Positions 42,177-49,844 of a stretch of 64,000 nucleotides of DNA are shown here, piece by piece. Position numbers and translations under genes: made by a program. Origin of the DNA: JAGXTF01 sp038317095. Lineage in GTDB: Bacteria; Bacteroidota; Bacteroidia; NS11-12g; UBA955. Where the stretch lies: positions 6,858-70,857 of the forward strand of contig JBBQBB010000009.1 in the NCBI GenBank assembly GCA_038317095.1, given 5' to 3'. A model generated the notes under the pieces. That model ran no database searches and had not been told where the DNA came from. It worked only from the letters and a program-made list of their open reading frames with translations. Every line of letters begins with the position of its first letter. The stretch's first letter is position 1.

Positions 42177-42650
42177 ATGGATTTAAAGGAAATACAAGCA
42201 TTGATAAAATTTGTGTCTATCAATGAAGTGGATGAAGTAGAAATCAATCGCAAAGATTTTAAACTGGTAATTAAAAAAAATCCAGTACAATATGCTACCC
42301 CTATGGCTATGCCTCAAATGGTTAGTGTATCTGCACCTGCAGCGCCCGCACAAATTGCCGCTGCACCTGCGGTTTCTGAACCTGCAGCATCAGAACCCAA
42401 AGTTGACAATTCGCTTGCCATAAAATCGCCAATGGTTGGTACCTTTTATCGCAGCTCTGGCCCAGATTCAGCTGTATTTGTGAATGTTGGAGACGAGGTA
42501 AAAGCTGGACAAGTCGTTGGGATTATTGAAGCCATGAAACTGTTCAACGAAATTGAAAGTGAAGTAAGTGGACGCATTGTTAAGGTTATGGTTGAAAATG
42601 CCAATCCTGTAGAATACGACCAGCCTCTGTTTCTTGTGGAGCCCATTTAA
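42177..42650 (+). CDS. accB: Biotin carboxyl carrier protein
   Basis: 157 residues. N-terminal MDLKEIQALIKFVSINEVDEV, an Ala/Pro-rich linker (about 40-75) and a C-terminal biotinyl domain with EAMKLFNEIE, where the Lys is biotinylated. The segment KSPMVGTFYRSSGP is the AccB signature. The length and domains fit AccB of acetyl-CoA carboxylase. Followed after 15 bp by accC in the same operon. The sequence ahead of the start (CTTTGCCCC...) suggests a promoter of the local type. Confidence 0.96.
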   Translation: MDLKEIQALIKFVSINEVDEVEINRKDFKLVIKKNPVQYATPMAMPQMVSVSAPAAPAQIAAAPAVSEPAASEPKVDNSLAIKSPMVGTFYRSSGPDSAVFVNVGDEVKAGQVVGIIEAMKLFNEIESEVSGRIVKVMVENANPVEYDQPLFLVEPI

Positions 42651-42665
42651 ATCTACTCTTTTCAG

Positions 42666-44009
42666 ATGTTTAAAAAAGTATTAATTGCTAATCGCGGGGA
42701 AATTGCCTTACGGGTAATACGTACCTGCAAGGAAATGGGCATAAAAACCGTAGCTGTTTATTCAACCGCAGATGCTACAAGCTTGCACGTTCGTTTTGCA
42801 GATGAGGCAGTGTGTATAGGGCCTCCAGCAAGCAAAGAAAGTTACCTAAATATGCCTCGCATATTGGCTGCGGCAGAAGTTACCAATGCAGACGCAATAC
42901 ACCCGGGATATGGTTTTTTGAGTGAAAATTCGAAATTCAGTGCACTGTGTAGAGATCATGGAATCAAATTCATTGGAGCAACACCAGAGCAAATAGATTC
43001 TATGGGAGATAAAAGCAATGCCAAAGATACCATGAAAAGAGCTGGTGTGCCGACCATTCCTGGTTCTGAAGGATTGCTTGAAAGTTTTGAGCAAGGAAAA
43101 ATTATTGCGGCAGAAATTGGTTACCCTGTCATCATGAAAGCGACTGCAGGTGGCGGTGGAAAAGGGATGCGTGTGGTTTGGAAAGTGGAAGAAATAGAAG
43201 GAGCATGGAATAGCGCCAAGCAGGAAGCCGCGGCCTCTTTTGGGAACGATGGCTTGTATATGGAAAAATACATAGAAGAGCCGCGCCATATAGAAATCCA
43301 AATTGCAGGCGATCAATACGGCAAAGTTTGCCATATGAGTGAACGCGATTGTTCTATTCAACGCAGACACCAAAAATTACTTGAAGAAACACCGAGCCCA
43401 TTTATGACCGACGAACTTCGCGAAAGAATGGGTGTAGCTGCCAAAGCGGCTGCTGAGATTATCAAATATGAAGGTGTGGGCACTGTAGAATTTTTGGTAG
43501 ACAAGCACAGAAATTTCTATTTTATGGAAATGAATACCCGCATTCAAGTTGAACATCCGGTAACTGAAGAAGTCATTAATTACGATTTGGTGAAAGAGCA
43601 AATTCTTATAGCTTCGGGCGTGCCTATTTCTGGCAAAGATTATTACCCTACCAAACATGCTATAGAATGTCGTGTAAATGCAGAAGACATATACAACAAC
43701 TTTAGACCTTGCCCAGGTAAAATTACGGTGTTACATAAGCCCGGTGGGCATGGAACGCGCGTAGATTCCCATATTTATGCGGGATATACCATTCCGCCGT
43801 ATTATGATAGCATGATAGCCAAGCTAATCGTTTGTGCCCAAACTAGGGAAGAAGCGATTGTAAAAATGGAACGCGCCTTAGGCGAGTTTGTGATAGAAGG
43901 GGTTAAAACAACCATTCCTTTGCACCTGCAGCTGATGCAAGATCCGGAGTTTAGAAAAGGCAATTTTACAACAGCCTTTATGAACACCTTCGAAATAAAA
44001 CATCCTTAA
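42666..44009 (+). CDS. accC: Biotin carboxylase
   Basis: 447 residues. KKVLIANRGEIALRVIRTCK start, VDAIHPGYGFL-type segment (NADAIHPGYGFLSEN), glycine-rich ATP loop KATAGGGGKGMR, ERDCSIQRRHQK and EMNTRIQVEHPVTEE, all diagnostic. ATP-dependent carboxylation of the AccB biotin using bicarbonate. Second gene of the accBC pair, 15 bp after accB. A bidirectional terminator follows. Confidence 0.97.
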   Translation: MFKKVLIANRGEIALRVIRTCKEMGIKTVAVYSTADATSLHVRFADEAVCIGPPASKESYLNMPRILAAAEVTNADAIHPGYGFLSENSKFSALCRDHGIKFIGATPEQIDSMGDKSNAKDTMKRAGVPTIPGSEGLLESFEQGKIIAAEIGYPVIMKATAGGGGKGMRVVWKVEEIEGAWNSAKQEAAASFGNDGLYMEKYIEEPRHIEIQIAGDQYGKVCHMSERDCSIQRRHQKLLEETPSPFMTDELRERMGVAAKAAAEIIKYEGVGTVEFLVDKHRNFYFMEMNTRIQVEHPVTEEVINYDLVKEQILIASGVPISGKDYYPTKHAIECRVNAEDIYNNFRPCPGKITVLHKPGGHGTRVDSHIYAGYTIPPYYDSMIAKLIVCAQTREEAIVKMERALGEFVIEGVKTTIPLHLQLMQDPEFRKGNFTTAFMNTFEIKHP

Positions 44010-44017
44010 TAAAGTAC

Positions 44018-44052
44018 AAAAGAAAAGCCCGGTTTACCGGGCTTTTCTTTTA
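44018..44052. terminator. Bidirectional terminator after accC
   Basis: AAAAGAAAAGCCCGG and CCGGGCTTTTCTTTT arms around TTTA. Serves accC on the plus strand and the DUF4920 gene on the minus strand. Confidence 0.85.
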
Positions 44053-44490
44053 TTTTGCGAATTTGAAACCAGTTGCGTTGAAAAGCAATTTGATTTTTGG
44101 ACTGGTGATTTTGTCAATTTCTTCTTGACTTTTATTGTCGTCTTTGGCCCAATCTTTTAATTTTTCTACACTGGTAGTGTCATAGGAAAAGCTGCCTTCT
44201 GCCATCGCCATTTTGCCCTTACAATCTTTTGGGATAGTGAATTTATGGTCGAAATCCACCATCACATCTCCATCTTTGGTTTTGTAGTTAAACCAACAAC
44301 CTTCGCTTTGGCAAACGGCAGAAATTTCACCTTTTACAATCTTTGATTTTGCATCGCCAGATTTAAAAGCAATAAGTGCCTCATCAATTGCAATGGCTTT
44401 GCTGACATCAAAGTCTGTTCCATATACTTTGCTTTCACTACACTGGGATAAAAGCATACAACTTACCAATCCTAAGAATATTTTTTTCAT
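44050..44490 (-). CDS. DUF4920-type lipoprotein
   Basis: 146 residues. Lipobox CMLLSQC (Cys17). The mature core has KGEISAVCQSEGCWF, a Cys pair separated by a short loop, and VDFDHKFTIPKDCKGK, which resemble DUF4920 proteins. The conserved Cys residues may bind metal or take part in redox chemistry, but the function is not established. Single gene sharing its terminator with accC. Confidence 0.82.
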   Translation of the reverse strand: MKKIFLGLVSCMLLSQCSESKVYGTDFDVSKAIAIDEALIAFKSGDAKSKIVKGEISAVCQSEGCWFNYKTKDGDVMVDFDHKFTIPKDCKGKMAMAEGSFSYDTTSVEKLKDWAKDDNKSQEEIDKITSPKIKLLFNATGFKFAK

Positions 44491-44765
44491 GGTTCAAATG
44501 TAATCGAAAAATTTAAATTGAATATGGGATTCTGTTTAAATAAAATGGGAAAAAGGTTTTTTGGTGTTTGTTTGCTTTTTTGGGAGAAAAGAAAAAAACA
44601 ACTATCCTAAGTTATTATCGGAAATAGATGCATCCCATAGAGCTTCGGGCCTTTGTGGCAAAAAAAAAATAGTACGCAGGGGAGCAATCCTCTGCGTCCA
44701 GCCGCAGCGGTGGCGAGGGCGGACGTAAAGAAAAAAACAACGACGGAAAATTATTGTCGGCAATC
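44491..44765. other. Intergenic region with GC-rich hairpins
   Basis: No gene. Contains an imperfect direct repeat (about 44590-44625 and 44729-44764, both starting AGAAAAAAACAAC and ending near TATCGGAAAT/TGTCGGCAAT). Between them lies a GC-rich stretch (44672-44727) with two adjacent hairpins, ACGCAGGGGA/TCCTCTGCGT and GTCC.../...GGAC. It could be a REP-like element or an unknown RNA. Confidence 0.4.
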
Positions 44766-46613
44766 TTATTTTTTCTTTTTTGCTTTATCCAGCCTCAAAG
44801 CAGCGTAGCGAGAAAGATTTAAAAGGTTTTTGAAATTTTCAGGAAATGGTTCGGTAGGAATTGCTTTTCCACCATTGTCAAAAGCATATTTTTCATTTGA
44901 ATTTCCCAAAATAAAATATTTTCCTTGTTCAAGATATCCTGCATAATTGTCTGACGTAAAGTATACAAAATTGCGGTTTGTTTTAAACAAATTGTTGGAA
45001 AGCGGATGCTCTAAATAGGGTAACCCCAAATAAGCGGCTAGGGTGGGGGAAATGTCTGGCTGGGCGCCTAAACCATGTATCCTTTTCGCTTTGGATTCTG
45101 CGCCTGGTTTGTATATAAGCAATGGAATGTGGTGGAAAGAAATAGGCAAGGGAAAATCTTCTTTCCCAGACATATGCCCGTGGTCGGCCACCAATATAAA
45201 AACCGTATTTTTATACCAAGATTTGGTTTTGGCCACTTCAAAAAACTTTTGCAAACTCCAATCGGCATAGCCAATTAACTGGTCTTTAAGTTCTCCTTTA
45301 AATATTGGAATATTCTGTCCCGTAGGAACAAGAAACGGTTGGTGGTCGCTAATGGTTAAAATGGCATTAAAAATGGGCTTCTTTTTTTTAACCAACTCAT
45401 CCATATTGCGGATGGCAAAAGCCAAAATATTATGATCAGCCGTTCCCCATTTGGAGCCGCCTTCTAGGTCTTTTGGCACATTCACTTTGTCCACCACAGA
45501 ATCGAATGAATGACGCCATAAAAAATTTCCCATATTGTCAAAATACCTTGTATGTGGTATATGGAAAATATTGAAATAACCTTGGTTTTTAAACATACCC
45601 GGAATGCCTTTGTTTTCTGAATATTCCATCCATCTCAGCATGTGTTTTTGGGGAATAGATGCTTCGCCATAAAACGAGGAGAAAATACCATTGTAAGTAT
45701 GTTCTCCGCTGCTGTAAAATGAATCAAAATAAATAGATTTTTTAATGAGTGAATTTAAAAATGGAGTTCGGTTTAATTTAAAAGATGCCATACTTTCCAT
45801 GAGAATAAATACCACATTGGGTTTTGTTTTACTGCTGGTAGAGATTGTTGAGGTTGTATCGAGGTATTGGGTGGCCATTTCCATTACCTCTGTTTCGGTT
45901 TCTGAATTATATGCCCCTAAAGATTCAGTGTTTTCCGTCAAAGAATTATACAAATTATATACAGGATTCATGGCCAATTGATTGAAAAAATAATGCTCAC
46001 TTACGTTGGCATCTTTCATGTTCAGAGGGGTCGCCCTAATTCCCCCCCTTATTCCAAAAAAAACGAGAAGCATCAGTGCACTGTGAATGGCAATGCCCCA
46101 ATGGTTTGCGGAGGGTTTGTTTTTTCTATTTTTCAATAAATAAATATGAAGAAACAAAAGAACAACAATGGCAATGAATAAATATAGAATACCCAGTCTG
46201 TATATTTTTTCATGCCACAGCATGCCAAACATTTCGTTAGGTGTTTCTATCCAATTCAGAATAGATGCATTAATATGGGTGGCAAACTGCTGGTAAAAGT
46301 AGATGTCGGCAATGCAAATAAATGCAATAAAGGCAAGGCCAAAACGCAAGTAAAATAATTTGAAATTTACGCAGATCTTGGGAACTATTGTTTTTTTTAT
46401 GGCATAAAACAATTCCAAAAAAATAACAGGGAGAAGCCAACAACAGACTACTGACAAATCAAAACGAAAACCTACCATCATAGATTGCAATGGGGGATTG
46501 TCAACCAATTCAAAATTGTTTAATCTAAAAAATGCATAACGACAGGCGGTCATGCACAATAGTGCCAATATTGCTGAAATAGAAATAGAAAGTGCACCCC
46601 GCATGGTGCGCAA
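44766..46613 (-). CDS. LTA-synthase-like membrane phosphotransferase (sulfatase fold)
   Basis: 615 residues. Five N-terminal membrane helices (about 7-28, 43-65, 85-110, 130-155, 170-190). The periplasmic sulfatase-fold domain has the first metal Glu in VVFILMESMAS, the likely catalytic Thr in GEHTYNGIFSSF, DHQPF and FILVADHGHMSG for metal ligands. LtaS-like enzymes transfer phosphoglycerol or phosphoethanolamine onto lipids or glycans. In Bacteroidota the product is unknown; envelope modification is the natural guess. It has the same overall layout as Gram-positive LtaS, with a Dlt-like cassette elsewhere in the window. Confidence 0.9.
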   Translation of the reverse strand: MRTMRGALSISISAILALLCMTACRYAFFRLNNFELVDNPPLQSMMVGFRFDLSVVCCWLLPVIFLELFYAIKKTIVPKICVNFKLFYLRFGLAFIAFICIADIYFYQQFATHINASILNWIETPNEMFGMLWHEKIYRLGILYLFIAIVVLLFLHIYLLKNRKNKPSANHWGIAIHSALMLLVFFGIRGGIRATPLNMKDANVSEHYFFNQLAMNPVYNLYNSLTENTESLGAYNSETETEVMEMATQYLDTTSTISTSSKTKPNVVFILMESMASFKLNRTPFLNSLIKKSIYFDSFYSSGEHTYNGIFSSFYGEASIPQKHMLRWMEYSENKGIPGMFKNQGYFNIFHIPHTRYFDNMGNFLWRHSFDSVVDKVNVPKDLEGGSKWGTADHNILAFAIRNMDELVKKKKPIFNAILTISDHQPFLVPTGQNIPIFKGELKDQLIGYADWSLQKFFEVAKTKSWYKNTVFILVADHGHMSGKEDFPLPISFHHIPLLIYKPGAESKAKRIHGLGAQPDISPTLAAYLGLPYLEHPLSNNLFKTNRNFVYFTSDNYAGYLEQGKYFILGNSNEKYAFDNGGKAIPTEPFPENFKNLLNLSRYAALRLDKAKKKK

Positions 46614-46669
46614 AATTACGAAAATGTTAAGCTAACAATTCTTAAAGAAAACAATTTGGTAATAAAATC

Positions 46670-47887
46670 TTATTCTTCTCTAAATCCAATCTCGGAATAG
46701 CATGAATAAAGCAAATAGGGTTTCCGTTTTATTTCAAATGCAGCCAAACCCGGTATCCAGCTTTTACGGATTTGTGCAGCCGACATGCCACTGAGAAGTT
46801 GTTGCTTTAATGCTGCAGTGCCAGCTAAGTTGTCGAAAAACGGGTTAAAAAATTTACTTTTATCTGGGCATTCTTGCACCAACAATTCCAACCATTCTAT
46901 ATAAATGCTCCGAATGTCCACCAGGTAATTTTTGGCAAAATCGGTAACCAAAAAACCTTTGCAAGTATCATTTAAATAAGGAGGATTGATGGTTCTACCT
47001 GGAATATTATGGGGTACAAATTTATATTGACCGACTTTTAGCCAGGGTGCACCAAAGCACTCGAAAGGATAATCGGTGCCTCTGCCCATGCTCATTATGG
47101 TGCCTTCGAACAAACCCATGGAAGGGTAAAGAATAATTGATTCAGCCGTTTGAAGATTTGGCGATGGCGGTATTGGAAGAATATACCTGCGGTTGTGGTC
47201 CCAAAATTCATTTTGAATGACCGTCAATTGACATTTTATTTTGCCTTTAAGCCAACCTTCACCGTTGATCATTCCGGCAAGCTCACCCAATGTCATACCA
47301 TGCACCAATGGAATAGGGTGCATTCCCACCATGCTTTTTTTGGCACTGTCCAAAATGGGCCCGTCTGTATAATGTCCGTTAGGATTGGGTCTGTCAAGCA
47401 ATATTAATTGAATGTTGTTTTCTGCACAGGCTTCCATCACATAATGCAGTGTGGTTAAATAGGTATAATAACGGACGCCAACATCCTGAATGTCGAAAAG
47501 CACGATGTCAACCCCGTTTAAGTGTTCCGAAGTGGGTTTTATATTTTGCCCATACAAAGAGATTAAGGGTATTCCTGTAACCACATCTTTGCCATCTTTT
47601 ACTTCTTCTCCATTGGCAGCATCACCCCTGAAACCGTGTTCGGGTGCAAAAATGGTTTTAATATTTATGCCACGTTTCAGCAGAGAATCTACCAAATGCG
47701 TTTTGCCGATTTTACTGGTTTGGTTTGCAACAATGGCTATGGTTTTACCCTTAAGTTTTGGAATATAAACTTCCGTTTGATAAGCCCCTGGTTTGGCTAA
47801 ATCCGCAGCATTCAGTTTTTCTGCCGAAAACTGAAAAAATATATAGACCAAATAAAGTCCAATCGTAGTAATTTTGACCCTCCCCAT
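46670..47887 (-). CDS. namZ: Exo-beta-N-acetylmuramidase NamZ-like (DUF1343)
   Basis: 405 residues from the ATG at 47887. Signal peptide TTIGLYLVYIFFQFSAEKLNA. The DUF1343 core is clear: IAVVANQTS-type segment (GKTIAIVANQTSKIG), FAPEHGFRGDAANGE, LFDIQDVGVRYYTYLTTL, DRPNPNG and GRGTDYPFECFGAPW. NamZ removes terminal MurNAc from peptidoglycan fragments. Its start codon overlaps the divergent permease start (CATG), an arrangement unlikely to be a calling error because both signal peptide and membrane N-terminus agree. Confidence 0.9.
   Translation of the reverse strand: MGRVKITTIGLYLVYIFFQFSAEKLNAADLAKPGAYQTEVYIPKLKGKTIAIVANQTSKIGKTHLVDSLLKRGINIKTIFAPEHGFRGDAANGEEVKDGKDVVTGIPLISLYGQNIKPTSEHLNGVDIVLFDIQDVGVRYYTYLTTLHYVMEACAENNIQLILLDRPNPNGHYTDGPILDSAKKSMVGMHPIPLVHGMTLGELAGMINGEGWLKGKIKCQLTVIQNEFWDHNRRYILPIPPSPNLQTAESIILYPSMGLFEGTIMSMGRGTDYPFECFGAPWLKVGQYKFVPHNIPGRTINPPYLNDTCKGFLVTDFAKNYLVDIRSIYIEWLELLVQECPDKSKFFNPFFDNLAGTAALKQQLLSGMSAAQIRKSWIPGLAAFEIKRKPYLLYSCYSEIGFREE
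47869..47876 (+). promoter_or_regulatory. -7 box (TAATTTTG) of the LolC/E-type permease gene, inside namZ
   Basis: Exact TAnnTTTG match, 9 bp before the ATG at 47886. It lies within the first codons of the opposite gene, namZ. Confidence 0.5.
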
Positions 47888-49118
47888 GAATTGGCCGTTT
47901 AAAATTGCCCGGCACTTAGCTACAAAAGAACAAAAATCGTTCTCAAAAACAATCATTCGGTTGGCAATAGTCGCGGTTGCTTTGGGCAGTTCTGTCATGT
48001 TTATAGCATTGGCAACGGTTTCAGGCTTTCAAAATGGCATAAAAGAAAAAGTAATTGGCATTCAAGGACACATAATTGTGGATAATTTGCTCAATACAGA
48101 GGGTTCGGTACCCACCCCTTTGGCCCATAAATTTGAAAAACTGTCCAATTCTATCTTTCAAACCTCAGGTATTCTAAATGTTTCCGCTTGTTTGATTCGG
48201 CCTTGCATTGTCCGGTCGGAGGGTGAAATTGATGGAATGCTTGCAAAAGGTGTCGATCGCAATTATAATTTTGATTTTTTTAAAAGGAATTTGGTCAGTG
48301 GCAAAATTCCCGATTTTGATAAGGATACCAATCAGGCAATTATCTCTGAGGCTACTTCCAAAAGGTTGAATTTGAAAGTAGGTGATAAATTACAGGCCAT
48401 ATTTTTTAAAGAAGAAATAGAAGGTCCTCAAATGGCGAGGGCAATAGTACCTGTTATTTGCGGAATTTTTGCAACAGGACTTGAAGAGTATGATAAGTCT
48501 TTGGTAATAACCTACCGCGGTTTGTTGCGCAAAATGCTGCCCAAAAATGAGTCTTTCACCCAATGGGAAATTGTATTGAAAGATTACAACCAAGCAGAAG
48601 CAATAAAAACAAGCATAGAACAAAAACTACCGGCTGGTGTATTTTCTGTTAACACCGTGCAGCGATACAACCGCCAAATCTTTGATTGGCTGGGCTTGCT
48701 AGATACCAATGTGATTATCATTTTGGCATTGATGACATTAATTACCAGCATAACCATGTGCACTACTTTGCTTATTTTGATTACCGAAAGAACCCAAATG
48801 GTGGGTGTGTTAAAAGCCCTTGGTGCCGCAAACCAATCCATCCGTAGTATATTTATTTACCAGGCTATTTTTATTGCAGCCACAGGCCTTGCCCTGGGTA
48901 ATATTTTGGGTTTGGGTGTTTGTTTCCTGCAGCAGAAGTATGCATTTATAAGACTGCCGGTAGAAACCTATTACGTAAACCACGTATTGATAGACATAGA
49001 AGCATGGCATGTTTTGGCAGTAAATTTAGGAACCTTGGCCATCTGTTTTGTGGTTTTATTCTTGCCCGCCATGATTATTTCTAAGCTAACAGCAGTAAAA
49101 ACCATGCGGTTTCAGTGA
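47886..49118 (+). CDS. FtsX/LolC-E-type ABC transporter permease
   Basis: 410 residues from the ATG at 47886. An N-terminal membrane helix (about 20-45) after KIARHLATKEQ is followed by a periplasmic domain (to about 265) and three C-terminal helices (about 275-300, 320-345, 375-400) in the FtsX layout. MVGVLKALGAANQSIRSIF is the conserved loop that contacts the ATPase. It resembles LolC/LolE, which extract lipoproteins for transport to the outer membrane. No ATPase gene is adjacent. Starts back-to-back with namZ. Confidence 0.9.
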   Translation: MNWPFKIARHLATKEQKSFSKTIIRLAIVAVALGSSVMFIALATVSGFQNGIKEKVIGIQGHIIVDNLLNTEGSVPTPLAHKFEKLSNSIFQTSGILNVSACLIRPCIVRSEGEIDGMLAKGVDRNYNFDFFKRNLVSGKIPDFDKDTNQAIISEATSKRLNLKVGDKLQAIFFKEEIEGPQMARAIVPVICGIFATGLEEYDKSLVITYRGLLRKMLPKNESFTQWEIVLKDYNQAEAIKTSIEQKLPAGVFSVNTVQRYNRQIFDWLGLLDTNVIIILALMTLITSITMCTTLLILITERTQMVGVLKALGAANQSIRSIFIYQAIFIAATGLALGNILGLGVCFLQQKYAFIRLPVETYYVNHVLIDIEAWHVLAVNLGTLAICFVVLFLPAMIISKLTAVKTMRFQ

Positions 49119-49189
49119 GAAGGAAGATTTAAGTTTTATCTATCTTCAGAAATAAAGTTTTCCTATTCAATTCCAGTCATTTTGCTTCA

Positions 49190-49512
49190 TCACGCCACAT
49201 AAGCTTCGTGTAGCACCATTTTTACATTTTTAATTTCTTTTTCCGACAGCAGTCCTAAAATTTTAACAATTCTTTTTTATCTATCGTTTTAATTTGGTCA
49301 ATTACCGCCCAACCTTTTGTATGGTTGTGTTTAACTGCCACCCTCGTTGGGTATTTTTTGGATTGGGTGGTCATAGCAGCAATTACAACTGTTTGCAAAT
49401 AGACGTTCATCTCATTTGGGGAAATAACAATGTAAGGTCTTGTTTTTTTTATCTCACTCCCCATCGTTGGATCCAAATTCACAAGTACAATTTGGTAGTG
49501 TTTTAATCCCAT
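49190..49512 (-). pseudogene. mazF: Frameshifted MazF/PemK-family toxin gene
   Basis: The first frame (49512-49255) gives 85 residues: an N-terminal MazF core (IVLVNLDPTMGSEIKKTRPY, IVISPNEMN), then TRVAVKHNHTKGWAVIDQIKTI, and a premature stop after KELLKF. The next frame continues the family-typical C-terminus (LGLLSEKEIKNV, ending HEAYVA) to a stop at 49190. One missing base near 49258 explains it. MazF cuts mRNA. The last helix contributes to the dimer, so activity is doubtful. The antitoxin gene upstream is intact. Confidence 0.7.
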
Positions 49513-49523
49513 TTTTCAAAACT

Positions 49524-49748
49524 TTAGTCCTCGAAAACATCATTTATTAGCAACTCAATGTCATTCTCTTTTTGCGCAGCTTTAAATGATTTTTCCCAAC
49601 CCAATCTTACATTGGTGTTGGGTTTTAAAATAATACAATCCTCTTCCAATATAATTTCAATGCTGTCATGAATACCATATTTGTCAAGAATCACCTTGGG
49701 CAACCTAATTCCTTTGGAGTTTGCTATGGAAATTATGGCTAGGTTCAT
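49524..49748 (-). CDS. mazE: MazE/AbrB-type antitoxin
   Basis: 74 residues. SpoVT/AbrB-like swapped-hairpin DNA-binding N-terminus (ANSKGIRLPKVILDKYGI, then SIEIILEEDCIILKP) and a C-terminal acidic tail (QKENDIELLINDVFED) that would wrap the toxin. Typical MazE. It lies 11 bp upstream of the toxin gene, so the two are one operon and the complex likely represses its own promoter. Confidence 0.85.
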   Translation of the reverse strand: MNLAIISIANSKGIRLPKVILDKYGIHDSIEIILEEDCIILKPNTNVRLGWEKSFKAAQKENDIELLINDVFED

Positions 49749-49797
49749 TTTTTATATGTAAATACAAATAAGTACATAGAAGTGGATAAAGCAAACA

Positions 49798-49826
49798 AAA
49801 AAAGGAGACCTTTCGATCTCCTTTTC
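49798..49826 (-). terminator. Terminator of gyrB
   Basis: AAAAGGAGA and TCTCCTTTT arms around an 8-nt loop; T-run on the minus strand. Confidence 0.75.
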
Positions 49827-49844
49827 CTTTAAGTTTAATTTTAG

